From positions 62,001-126,000 of the forward strand of contig NZ_SJOO01000011.1 of assembly GCF_004331265.1 (NCBI RefSeq): 64,000 nucleotides of DNA. The letters are read 5' to 3'. Source of the stretch: Enterobacter wuhouensis (GTDB taxonomy: Bacteria; Pseudomonadota; Gammaproteobacteria; Enterobacterales; Enterobacteriaceae). The notes below the pieces were generated by a model. That model ran no database searches, was not told where the DNA came from, and was given only the letters and a program-made list of their open reading frames with translations. Each line of letters begins with the position of its first letter. Positions within the stretch are counted from its first letter, which is position 1. Made by a program: the position numbers and the translations under genes. Shown in pieces: positions 34,410-42,310 of the stretch.

Positions 34410-35273
34410 ATGCAAAAGTTTCTCGGTATTTTCATTATTTTCGCCTGCGTCGTAGGCGGTTTTCTTATGTCCGGCGGGCGCCTGGCCTCGTTCTGGCAGC
34501 CCGGTGAGATCATCATTATTCTCGGCGCCGGTATGGGGGCGATGGTGCTTGCTAACCCTAAAGCGGTTCTGGCGGAGATGTACCGCCAGTTTCGCGGCAT
34601 TATGCGCAAAAACGAATATACCGATGAGTACCAGCGCCAGCTGCTGATGCTGCTGTATGAACTGCTCGAGCTGGTGCAGGACGGCGGCCTGAAGGTGCTG
34701 GATGAGCATATCGAAGTGCCGGAAAGCAGCCCGCTGTTCCAGAAGTACCCGCTGATCCTGCAGAACAAAGCGATCATCACCTTTATTGCCGATAACTTCC
34801 GCCTGATGGCGATGGGTAAAATCAACGAGCACGAGCTGGAGGGCATCCTCGAGCAGGAGCTGGTGGCGATGGAAGAAAACCTTCTGCAGCCGTCCCGTTC
34901 CCTGCAGCGTACGGCAGAGGCGATGCCGGGCTTCGGCATCTGCGCGGCGGTACTGGGGATCATTATTACCATGCAGTCCATTGACGGCTCCATTGCCGTG
35001 ATCGGCGTAAAAGTGGCGGCCGCGCTGGTGGGCACCTTCCTCGGCGTCTTCTTCTGCTACTGCCTGATGGACCCGGTGGCGAACGCCATGGAGCAGCGCA
35101 CCAAAAAGCAGATGGCGGTTATCGAATGCGTGCGTACCGTGCTGGTTAATCATGTGGCGGGTAAACCGACGCTGCTGGCGGTGGATGCCGGGCGCAAAAT
35201 GCTGCCGCTGGATTCGAAGCCAACCTTCGCCACGCTGGACGGCTGGGTGAATCAAATGACGGGTGAATCCTGA
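34410..35273 (+). CDS. lafT: LafT (MotA), stator subunit with altered rotor-contact charges
   Basis: 287 residues with four membrane helices (about 5-22, 33-50, 170-190, 200-220). The PG/P residues next to the ion channel are kept (EAMPGFGICAAVLG and VGTFLGVFFCYCLMDPVANAM). In the cytoplasmic loop, the segment that in E. coli MotA holds Arg90 and Glu98 reads VLDEHIEVPESSPLF, so Arg90 aligns with Glu and the Glu98 position appears lost (alignment by eye). Ion specificity is probably protons. Stop and lafU start overlap (TGATG). Confidence 0.94.
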   Translation: MQKFLGIFIIFACVVGGFLMSGGRLASFWQPGEIIIILGAGMGAMVLANPKAVLAEMYRQFRGIMRKNEYTDEYQRQLLMLLYELLELVQDGGLKVLDEHIEVPESSPLFQKYPLILQNKAIITFIADNFRLMAMGKINEHELEGILEQELVAMEENLLQPSRSLQRTAEAMPGFGICAAVLGIIITMQSIDGSIAVIGVKVAAALVGTFLGVFFCYCLMDPVANAMEQRTKKQMAVIECVRTVLVNHVAGKPTLLAVDAGRKMLPLDSKPTFATLDGWVNQMTGES

Positions 35274-36196
35274 TGCGGGGCAATCGCGGAAAAGAACACA
35301 CCACGATCATCAAACGCTCCTCGCGCAAAAGCCATGATGCCTTTCATGGCGGCGCGTGGAAGGTGGCGTTTGCCGACTTTACCCTGGCCATGATGGCGCT
35401 GTTTATGGTGCTGTGGATCATGGGGTCGGTAACCGAAGAGGAGCGTAAAGAGATCGTCTCCCAGCTAAACGGCCAGTCGATTTTCGATGGACAAACGCTG
35501 TCGCCTATCACCCAGCCGCACGGGATGGGCGGCAAGATTGCCGTGACCGAAAAACGCGATACCGACGCGCAAAAGAACAAGCACCATAAAGAGGCCGCTA
35601 CGCCAGCCGCTATGGCGAAAAGTGAAAGCCTGGACGATGTGAAATCGCGTTCTCAGAACGAGATTGAAGATCTCGCCCGCATCATCATGAAAATCACCTC
35701 AGCCTATGATGCACAGTCAAACCTCAAAATTGAGATTGTGCCGCAAGGGTTGCGCATCCTGATCACCGACGATCGGAAGCGAGAGATGTTCCAGCGCAGC
35801 AGCGCGATCCTGACGCCGTTCTTCAAGCGGCTGTTAACGGAGTTCGCCCCCGCGCTGAACAAGATCGACAACAAGATCATCATTACCGGACACACGGATG
35901 CGACCCGCTTTCGCGATCAGGATCTCTACAACAACTGGAACCTGTCGGGAGAGCGCGCCATGCAGGCCCGCAAGGTATTAACCCATGCCGGTCTGGATCA
36001 GAGCAAAGTGCTGCAGGTCAGCGGGATGGCGGATCAGATGCTGATCGACCCTGATAATCCCCTTAGCTCATCGAATCGACGCATTGAGATTATGGTGCTC
36101 ACCCAGTCTGCCAGCGAATCGCTGTATCAATTCTTTGGCCAGCACGGTGAAAAAGTGATTAAGCCGATAGTCGACAGACTCTCGCAGCAGAATTAA
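35273..36196 (+). CDS. lafU: LafU (MotB), stator subunit with OmpA-like anchor
   Basis: 307 residues. One membrane helix preceded by the proton-accepting Asp in FADFTLAMMALFMVLWIMG (equivalent of Asp32), a plug/linker region, and a C-terminal OmpA-like peptidoglycan-binding domain (IIITGHTDATRFRD, NLSGERAMQARKVL, NRRIEIMVL). The intact length shows that the stator is not the remnant found in E. coli K-12 (mbhA). Confidence 0.95.
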   Translation: MRGNRGKEHTTIIKRSSRKSHDAFHGGAWKVAFADFTLAMMALFMVLWIMGSVTEEERKEIVSQLNGQSIFDGQTLSPITQPHGMGGKIAVTEKRDTDAQKNKHHKEAATPAAMAKSESLDDVKSRSQNEIEDLARIIMKITSAYDAQSNLKIEIVPQGLRILITDDRKREMFQRSSAILTPFFKRLLTEFAPALNKIDNKIIITGHTDATRFRDQDLYNNWNLSGERAMQARKVLTHAGLDQSKVLQVSGMADQMLIDPDNPLSSSNRRIEIMVLTQSASESLYQFFGQHGEKVIKPIVDRLSQQN

Positions 36197-36207
36197 ACGG
36201 TTTTACG

Positions 36208-36972
36208 ATGTCCACCTTTATTCAAATCCAGAAGCTGGCGTGTCTGGCCCTTATCGTCGGGCTGATGATGGCGTTGAGTGCGCCCGTCGAGGCGGCCCCG
36301 CGCAGCCAGATAAAAACCGAGGCGGAAAAGGAAAAAGCCTCGAAGGCCAGAATGCGTAATAAAGCACTGCTGCTAAAAAAAACGCAGCTGCGCGTGACGG
36401 TCGTGCCCTTAACGCCGGAACAGAAGCGACGTGAAAGCGAAAAGCGACGCCTTGAACGGGCGGAAAACCGCGAATGGCTGGCGATGCACAAGCGCTGGCA
36501 GCCGGGCAGGTTGTCCACCGATATGATCTGGGAGCCGCTGCCGGGAGAGAAAATCAGCCCACGGCTACAGGCCTCGTTAAAGAAGGTGATCTTTCAGCTG
36601 CAAAAGCAGATAGGAAAACCCTACGTCTGGGGCGGGCAAACGCCTGAAGAGGGGTTTGACTGCAGCGGCCTGGTCTTTTACGCCTTTAACCCCGTGCTAA
36701 GCCGCAACCTGCCGCGTACCGCTAACGGTATGTTCCAGGATAGAACCTTACGCCCGATACGGCAGGAAAAACTGCGCCGTGGCGACCTGGTCTTTTTCAA
36801 CATCAACCAGCGGCCTGGGGCTGACCACGTCGGCGTTTATATCGGCGAAGGGCAGTTTATCGAGGCCCCGCGCACCGGGCTGACTATCCGCGTAAGCCAA
36901 TTATCCGACGCTTTCTGGCAGGACCACTACCTCGGTGCCCGCCGGATATTAACTGAAGAGGCCGTGCTGTGA
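36208..36972 (+). CDS. yafL: YafL-like NlpC/P60 peptidoglycan endopeptidase at the end of the motor operon
   Basis: 254 residues. A signal peptide (residues 1 to about 30), a charged Lys/Arg/Glu helical region (35-90), and a C-terminal NlpC/P60 domain: GKPYVWGGQTPEEGFDCSG with Cys152, LRRGDLVFF, and ADHVGVYIG with His207. The usual third residue position reads FIEAP, Glu instead of His. It resembles E. coli YafL, including the closing LGARRIL, and yafL lies beside the Flag-2 remnant in K-12. It starts 11 bases after lafU. I infer a role in opening the wall for rod or stator, complementing the short FlgJ. Confidence 0.87.
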   Translation: MSTFIQIQKLACLALIVGLMMALSAPVEAAPRSQIKTEAEKEKASKARMRNKALLLKKTQLRVTVVPLTPEQKRRESEKRRLERAENREWLAMHKRWQPGRLSTDMIWEPLPGEKISPRLQASLKKVIFQLQKQIGKPYVWGGQTPEEGFDCSGLVFYAFNPVLSRNLPRTANGMFQDRTLRPIRQEKLRRGDLVFFNINQRPGADHVGVYIGEGQFIEAPRTGLTIRVSQLSDAFWQDHYLGARRILTEEAVL

Positions 36973-37052
36973 CGGCCTGACGCTGAATACCCCCTCAAGG
37001 TATGCGCCGCCAGGGATGGCCCCCTTATTCAAGAGTGACTGAGAACCTTTTT

Positions 37053-38102
37053 ATGAACCAGATGCGTAAAAAATTCGCCATTGATGATGGCTCCACCAAC
37101 GTAAAAATCAGCTGGATTGAGAACGGCACGCTGAAAACCGTCGTCTCCCCGAACTCCTTCCGCAAAGACTGGAAGAGTGCGGCCCTGCTGCGCGGCCAGG
37201 CGGTGCATAACTACACCATCGGCACCACCAAATACACCTACGACGCCACCTCCGATAAGGCTCTCTCCACGACCCATATCGACTACCAGTACGACGATTT
37301 AAACCTGCTGGCGGTGCACCACGCCCTGCTGCAAACGGGCGTTGAACCGTGCGACGTGGAGGTTATTGTTACGCTGCCAATTACCCAGTTCTACAACCCG
37401 GACGACTGCCAGCGTAACGAGGAGCGCATCGAGGCGAAGCGCAAAAACCTGATGCGCGACATTACGCTGAACAAAGGTGAACTGTTCCGCATTGTCGACG
37501 TACAGGTAATGCCGGAAAGCCTGCCCGCCGCGCTCTCGCACCTTCTCAACTCGAACGTGAATGAATTTACGAAGTCGCTGGTGATTGACTGCGGCGGGAC
37601 CACGCTGGATATGGGCGTGATTGTCGGTGAATTCGACGACGTGTCGGCGATTTACGGTAACAACGAGATCGGCGTGGCGATGGTGACGGATGCTACCCGC
37701 AAGCTGCTGGCCGCTGCGGACAGCGATTCCAGCTATCTGGTGGCAAACGAGCTGATCAAGCGCCGTCACGATCTCGATTTTGTACGCAGCGTGATTAACG
37801 ATGAGTCCCGCATCGACGAGATCCTGGAGAAGATTGCCATCAAGATCCAGGAGCTGGGCGACCAGGTGGCCTACGAAGCGAAGAAATTCGCCAAGAACCC
37901 GAACCGCGTCTATCTGGTCGGCGGCGGCGCGCACCTGATTGAAGGGGCGATCCGCGAGGTGTATGCGACGCTCGGTGACCGCGTTGTCAGTATCGATAAC
38001 CCGCAGAGCGCGCTGTCCCGCGAAATTTGCCTTTATCACTCCGAATCAGGGGCGCAGAGCGTAGAAGAACCCCTGATGGCAGAGGTGGGTGAGGATGCGT
38101 AA
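37053..38102 (+). CDS. parM: Chromosomal ParM/StbA actin-like segregation ATPase
   Basis: 349 residues from the ATG at 37053. It aligns along its length with plasmid R1 ParM: FAIDDGSTNVKISW (phosphate 1), VSPNSFRKDW, VHHALLQTGVEPCDVEVIVTLPIT, VMPESLPAAL, VIDCGGTTLDMGVI (phosphate 2), and YLVGGGAHLIEGAI (adenosine). R1 ParM filaments push plasmid copies apart. Here the gene lies in conserved chromosome beside yjcB with no plasmid functions nearby. The next gene overlaps and should be the adaptor. The 80 bases upstream show no parC-like repeats. Confidence 0.88.
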   Translation: MNQMRKKFAIDDGSTNVKISWIENGTLKTVVSPNSFRKDWKSAALLRGQAVHNYTIGTTKYTYDATSDKALSTTHIDYQYDDLNLLAVHHALLQTGVEPCDVEVIVTLPITQFYNPDDCQRNEERIEAKRKNLMRDITLNKGELFRIVDVQVMPESLPAALSHLLNSNVNEFTKSLVIDCGGTTLDMGVIVGEFDDVSAIYGNNEIGVAMVTDATRKLLAAADSDSSYLVANELIKRRHDLDFVRSVINDESRIDEILEKIAIKIQELGDQVAYEAKKFAKNPNRVYLVGGGAHLIEGAIREVYATLGDRVVSIDNPQSALSREICLYHSESGAQSVEEPLMAEVGEDA

Positions 38103-38610
38103 GGGGCAGATTCGCCGCGTCAATCTGTCTCTTCACCTGACGCCGGAGCAGTCGCATGCGGATCTGCGTGCGATGCAGCAGCTCCAGCAGTGGCACCAGT
38201 CGGTGAATCAGTCGGCAAGCGTTGATGATTCAAATATGGAAATTCGCGCGTTTCATCGCGACGTCTACCTGGCGGGGCTGCAGCTGTTTCTGATGGACCC
38301 CGCGCTTTGTCACCATGTGGCCGAGTCGCTGGGGCGCGAAAATCTCACTCTTGAGACGTTGCTGAGTGAACTTCAGCCCGAGTTGAAGCCGGATGCGCCG
38401 TCGGCGCAGCTGGAGGAGCTGCAAAAAATTCGCGACGAAGTGGCTGCGCTCAGGCCGCTGATGGAACAGCACAAGCTGGCGCTGCAGCAGCTGCGGCTGG
38501 CGGCGAAAAACGTCAGTGCGCCAGCGCCGGAGCGCGATAATATTGAAGTGAGCAAGGTTGACGCGCCGGTAGAAAAAATGCAGAAAATTCGCCAGAAAGG
38601 GATTTTCTGA
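38095..38610 (+). CDS. stbB: StbB/ParR-like partner of ParM
   Basis: 171 residues from the ATG at 38095, overlapping parM by eight bases. The N-terminus (KGQIRRVNLSLHLTPEQSHADLRAMQQL) is basic with a strand-like RRVNLSL that could be a ribbon-helix-helix DNA-binding arm as in ParR; AFHRDVYLAGLQLFLMDPALCHHVAE matches the ParR pattern. A long coiled C-terminal half (about 95-165) is longer than R1 ParR. The function is inferred from the gene pair. Confidence 0.72.
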   Translation: MRKGQIRRVNLSLHLTPEQSHADLRAMQQLQQWHQSVNQSASVDDSNMEIRAFHRDVYLAGLQLFLMDPALCHHVAESLGRENLTLETLLSELQPELKPDAPSAQLEELQKIRDEVAALRPLMEQHKLALQQLRLAAKNVSAPAPERDNIEVSKVDAPVEKMQKIRQKGIF

Positions 38611-38621
38611 AGCGGTCATTT

Positions 38622-38647
38622 GCCCGGTTGCGCTGTGCTAACCGGGC
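38622..38647. terminator. Hairpin between stbB and yjcB
   Basis: GCCCGGTT, ten-base loop, AACCGGGC: a perfect 8-base GC stem between convergent genes. No T-run follows, so termination is likely but not certain. Confidence 0.55.
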
Positions 38648-38666
38648 AGGAACAGATCGAACGCTA

Positions 38667-38948
38667 TCAGGTAATGACCATCGGCCAGTCTGGGGGCGTG
38701 TGGCTCATTGCTTCAACCATCACCACTTTAATGTTTTCCCACACGGCGGCGATATCCAGCAGGGTAATTCCCAGCAGGCCGGTCGCGAACCAGCAGGCTG
38801 CGCCAACGCCCAACAGGGTACTGATCACCGCCAGGCCGGCGTAGTCAGATTTACGAAACTGAATGTTCAGCGTGCTGGCTAAAAACATCAAAACCGCGCT
38901 GAATAATGGCCAGCGCAGGAGAACCATGCTGGTGGTAATGGTTGCCAT
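38667..38948 (-). CDS. yjcB: YjcB family membrane protein
   Basis: 93 residues from the ATG at 38948, eight bases after AGGA, the same length as E. coli YjcB. Two or three hydrophobic helices, with SAVLMFLASTLNIQFRKSDYAGLAVISTLLG and a C-terminal MSHTPPDWPMVIT strongly resembling the E. coli protein. Function unknown. It marks where the lateral flagellar/parM segment joins the conserved yjcB-pdeC-sox backbone. Confidence 0.9.
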   Translation of the reverse strand: MATITTSMVLLRWPLFSAVLMFLASTLNIQFRKSDYAGLAVISTLLGVGAACWFATGLLGITLLDIAAVWENIKVVMVEAMSHTPPDWPMVIT

Positions 38949-39489
38949 AGAACCCATCCTCAACAAAACAGACGAACTGGAATGAAACGGTGTTTTTCGT
39001 TACATAAGATGTGTGAACTATATCACACTTGCTGTTTTATTCGCCAGTGTCTGAGAAGGGGGTCATCTGCCCTGGGTGTGGCGTGGCAGATTTTCTTGCC
39101 GGTGTTCAGCAGGCGCAACGCTCTCGCTCATGGCGTCTGATTATTTATAAATCAACGCTAAAAATAGCCGCGAGGAAATAGCAGAAAATTTCATGTTCAT
39201 GTTGTACTTTTTTCATGCTGCGAGAAGTATGGCTTAATCAAAGATCCTCTGTTGTGTTATCTTAAAACCTCCTGTCCATGCTGGATAATTATTTTCCTTA
39301 ATTGAAACGGAACGAATACTTTCAGTTTAGCTTACGGGAAAATATTATCGTCATAACTAAAATTAAGATTTTTAATACCAAAAGTCAGTTGCTAACTTCG
39401 TATGATTCATGCAACGTAATCACCTCTTTAACTAAGCATCCGGCCTTCATAACTACAGGCGTACAAAGTGCAGGGATATAGGGCGGGAA
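38949..39489. other. 541-base region between yjcB and pdeC
   Basis: No gene. It holds promoters for both divergent genes and a near-perfect CRP site (39012-39027) about 70 bases before yjcB. The rest is AT-rich (39160-39420) with no hairpin or repeat I could identify. Confidence 0.6.
39012..39027. promoter_or_regulatory. CRP-binding site upstream of yjcB
   Basis: TGTGA-ACTATA-TCACA, a perfect match to the symmetric CRP core with 6-base spacer. Centred 71-72 bases before the yjcB start and about 470 bases before pdeC, so yjcB is the more likely target. Confidence 0.7.
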
Positions 39490-41055
39490 ATGAATCGTAG
39501 CGCGCGGCGCAAGATGCTCAGGATCGTAGGGATTATCATGGTAGTGATGCTACCGGTGATGCTTGCGCTATGGTTTGCCCAGCTAAGAGCCGTGTCCGAA
39601 ACAAGCGCCCAGCTACGCACCTTCGCTGAACTGGCTTTAGATAAAACAGAGCTGGTTATTCATCAGGTTGATCTGGCTCGGGACGACGCCGAAAAATATC
39701 AGGGTAAACTTTGTACGCCGGACCATCGTCAATATATGTTGAACGTTGTTCGGGGCCGTCTTTTTGTCGCCGATTTAATTTATGCCGAAGGTCAGAATTT
39801 TCTTTGTTCGACCGCGATGACGCCCGATCGCCCTTACGCAATTCCTGCCGCGAATTACAAACGTAAACCCGACGTTGCCATCTATTATTATCGCGATACG
39901 CCATTTTTTACTGGCTATAAAATGACGTATATGCAACGCGGCAATTATGTCGTCGTGGTTAATCCGCTTTCATACAGCGAAGTGATGTCGTCCGATCATT
40001 CACTCGCGTGGGGTGTCTATGACACGGTGACCAACGCCTTTTTTTCCGTGAGTCAGACAACCAATGCCGCTTTATTAAATTCGATGATTCGACATAAGGA
40101 ATCGTCATTTCAAAAAGATGGCCGCTTTTATACGGTCGTGAATTCCGGCAAACGTCCCATTGCTGCCATTGTATCGACGTCCAATAAGCGCTTTTATGAA
40201 ATCCTCTATCACCAGGCCACATTGACGCTGCCGCTGGGGATGATCTGCAGCATCATTATTCTGCTGGTGTGGTCGCGTACCCATCGTGAGCTTAATTCGC
40301 CGGGACGTTTGCTGCACAGGGCGCTAAACAAGCGCCAGCTTTGCGTACACTATCAGCCGATTATCGATATCAAGAATAATCAGTGCGTTGGGGCGGAAGC
40401 CCTGCTGCGCTGGCCAGGCTTTAACGGACAGGTGATGAGCCCGGCGGAGTTCATTCCGCTGGCGGAAAAAGAGGGGATGATTGAGCGCATTACGGACTAT
40501 GTCGTTGAGGAAGTGTTCAGCGACCTGGGGCATTTTCTGGCCGCCCATCCGCATCTGTATATTTCAATCAACCTGTCGGCCTCTGATTTCCACTCCTCAC
40601 GCCTGATCGCCATGATATCCGACAAAGCGCGGCACTACTCGGTGCGCGCGCAGCAAATCAAAATAGAGGTGACGGAACGCGGGTTTATCGACGTGCCTAA
40701 AACCACGCCGGTCATTCAGGCTTTCCGCCAGGCTGGGTATGAGGTGGCGATCGATGATTTCGGTACGGGGTACTCTAACCTGCACAACCTCTACTCGCTG
40801 AACGTCGATATCCTGAAAATCGACAAATCCTTCATCGACACCTTAACGACCAACAGCACCAGCCATCTGATTGCTGAGCACATTATCGAGATGGCGCAGA
40901 GCCTGCGGCTTAAAACCATTGCGGAAGGTGTCGAAACGGCTGAGCAGGTGAGCTGGCTGTTAAAGCGCGGCGTGCAGTTCTGTCAGGGATGGCACTTTGC
41001 GAAAGCGATGCCGCCCCAGGAATTTATGACCTGGCAGCAGCAACCTTTGCGCTGA
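39490..41055 (+). CDS. pdeC: PdeC, CSS-domain cyclic-di-GMP phosphodiesterase
   Basis: 521 residues (E. coli PdeC 528). Membrane helix about 9-28, a periplasmic CSS domain with its Cys pair (KLCTPD and FLCSTAM), a second helix about 240-258, and a cytoplasmic EAL domain (about 270-515) with all key motifs: EALLRW, NLSASDF, KIEVTERGF, DDFGTGYSNL, KIDKSFID and AEGVET. It degrades c-di-GMP and in E. coli is controlled by periplasmic thiol redox state (DsbA/DsbB). It converges tightly with soxS. Confidence 0.95.
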   Translation: MNRSARRKMLRIVGIIMVVMLPVMLALWFAQLRAVSETSAQLRTFAELALDKTELVIHQVDLARDDAEKYQGKLCTPDHRQYMLNVVRGRLFVADLIYAEGQNFLCSTAMTPDRPYAIPAANYKRKPDVAIYYYRDTPFFTGYKMTYMQRGNYVVVVNPLSYSEVMSSDHSLAWGVYDTVTNAFFSVSQTTNAALLNSMIRHKESSFQKDGRFYTVVNSGKRPIAAIVSTSNKRFYEILYHQATLTLPLGMICSIIILLVWSRTHRELNSPGRLLHRALNKRQLCVHYQPIIDIKNNQCVGAEALLRWPGFNGQVMSPAEFIPLAEKEGMIERITDYVVEEVFSDLGHFLAAHPHLYISINLSASDFHSSRLIAMISDKARHYSVRAQQIKIEVTERGFIDVPKTTPVIQAFRQAGYEVAIDDFGTGYSNLHNLYSLNVDILKIDKSFIDTLTTNSTSHLIAEHIIEMAQSLRLKTIAEGVETAEQVSWLLKRGVQFCQGWHFAKAMPPQEFMTWQQQPLR

Positions 41056-41061
41056 TACGCT

Positions 41062-41388
41062 TTAGTTCAGCTGATGGCGGTAATCGCTCGGCGTGCGGTC
41101 AAACTCGCGGCGGAATACGCGGGAGAAGGTTTGTTGCGACACGTAGCCCAAATCCATCGCGATGTCGAAAATCGGCCGCTGCGTCGATCGCAGCGCCTGC
41201 GCCGCCAGCAGCAGCCTGCGCTGGCGAATGTACTCGCCCAGCGTCTGATGCATGACGGTGCGGAACATTCTCTGTAAATACCACTTCGAATAGCCCGATT
41301 TTTTAGCGACCACATCAATGTTCAACGGTTGGTCGATATGTTCATCAATCCATTCAATAAGCGTCTGAATAATCTGCTGATGCGACAT
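41062..41388 (-). CDS. soxS: SoxS, AraC-family superoxide-response activator
   Basis: 108 residues from the ATG at 41388 (E. coli 107). Two helix-turn-helix motifs (DVVAKKSGYSKWYLQRMF and FDIAMDLGYVSQQTFSRVFRRE). Nearly identical to E. coli SoxS. Transcribed when oxidised SoxR acts at the operator between the two genes. Confidence 0.97.
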   Translation of the reverse strand: MSHQQIIQTLIEWIDEHIDQPLNIDVVAKKSGYSKWYLQRMFRTVMHQTLGEYIRQRRLLLAAQALRSTQRPIFDIAMDLGYVSQQTFSRVFRREFDRTPSDYRHQLN

Positions 41389-41456
41389 AAGGTTGCCCCT
41401 CTGTAGATACAACTATCTCTGTTGATTCGTCGTTTTGTCTGCGGGGGAGTATAATT

Positions 41457-41474
41457 CCTCAAGTTAACTTGAGG
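41457..41474. promoter_or_regulatory. SoxR operator (sox box) between soxS and soxR
   Basis: CCTCAAGTTAACTTGAGG, a perfect 18-base palindrome identical to the known E. coli soxS operator. It also overlaps the soxR promoter, ending 12 bases before the soxR start. Confidence 0.96.
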
Positions 41475-41486
41475 TAAAGAGGTTTT

Positions 41487-41945
41487 ATGGAAAAGAGATT
41501 GCCGCGAATAAAAGCGCTGTTAACCCCGGGCGAAGTGGCGAAGCGAAGCGGCGTGGCGGTATCGGCGCTCCACTTCTATGAAAGCAAAGGATTAATTAAA
41601 AGTATCCGTAATGCCGGCAACCAGCGGCGCTACACCCGCGATGTGCTCCGCTACGTGGCGATTATCAAAATAGCGCAACGCATCGGGATCCCCCTGGCGA
41701 CCATTGGCGATGCGTTCGGCGTTCTGCCGGAGGGGCATACGCTGAGCGCGAAGGAGTGGAAACACCTTTCTTCCCAATGGCGGGAGGAGCTTGACCGCCG
41801 TATCCACACGCTTGTGGCGCTGCGCGACGAGCTGGACGGCTGCATCGGCTGCGGGTGTTTGTCGCGCAGCGATTGTCCGCTGCGTAACCCGGGCGACAGG
41901 CTGGGCGAGCAGGGGACGGGGGCGCGGCTGCTGGAGGAGGACTGA
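41487..41945 (+). CDS. soxR: SoxR, redox-sensing MerR-family regulator
   Basis: 152 residues (E. coli 154). The MerR helix-turn-helix (LTPGEVAKRSGVAVSALHFYESKGLI) is followed by a dimer helix and the [2Fe-2S] ligands Cys119, Cys122, Cys124 and Cys130 in the CIGCGC...C pattern. Redox-cycling drugs oxidise the cluster and switch on soxS. Confidence 0.97.
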   Translation: MEKRLPRIKALLTPGEVAKRSGVAVSALHFYESKGLIKSIRNAGNQRRYTRDVLRYVAIIKIAQRIGIPLATIGDAFGVLPEGHTLSAKEWKHLSSQWREELDRRIHTLVALRDELDGCIGCGCLSRSDCPLRNPGDRLGEQGTGARLLEED

Positions 41946-41960
41946 ATGTGCGGCCGGTTT

Positions 41961-42034
41961 GCCGGGTGGCGGCTGCGCCTTACCCGGCCTACAAAACCGA
42001 GAACGTAGGCCGGGTAAGCGAAGGGTCACCCGGC
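41961..42034. repeat. REP/BIME element after soxR
   Basis: Two inverted REP units: GCCGGGTGGCGG...TTACCCGGCCTAC and GTAGGCCGGGTAAGCG...CACCCGGC. They match the enterobacterial REP form. A similar pair follows gltP. Confidence 0.88.
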
Positions 42035-42052
42035 AAAAAGCATTATAAAGAA

Positions 42053-42083
42053 CTAAAGCGCCACAAAGGGCGCTTTAGTTTTT
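42053..42083 (+). terminator. Intrinsic terminator between soxR and the GST gene
   Basis: CTAAAGCGCC, loop ACAAAG, GGCGCTTTAG followed by TTTTT. Probably ends the soxR transcript or an intergenic RNA. From 42084 to 42310 I see only the GST promoter region and no recognised RNA gene. Confidence 0.85.
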
Positions 42084-42310
42084 CCCGGTCTTTGTCTTTC
42101 TCTCTATCCCGCTGGTTCACGGGAGGGTTTCCCCCGACATCAGCACCCCTCGTGTCGAGCTGGTTGATGAGGTTCCGGTTTGTGCTGACACTTTAATTCT
42201 ATGCAGCCCCCGAATTTTCGCCAGCGCGAACGACTGCTTTTTAGCCAAAATTTTTTCGCGATGTTATTCGATTTTCTATAGTTAAGAAGTATGAATCACA
42301 GGAGAACACC

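Noticed and set aside
36973..37052. parC centromere before parM
   Set aside because: Looked for iterated 10-12-base direct repeats; only a short ATACC/GGTAT pair is present.
41961..42200. RyjA-like small RNA after soxR
   Set aside because: The region holds a REP pair and a terminator, but I could not match the RNA itself, so it is not listed.
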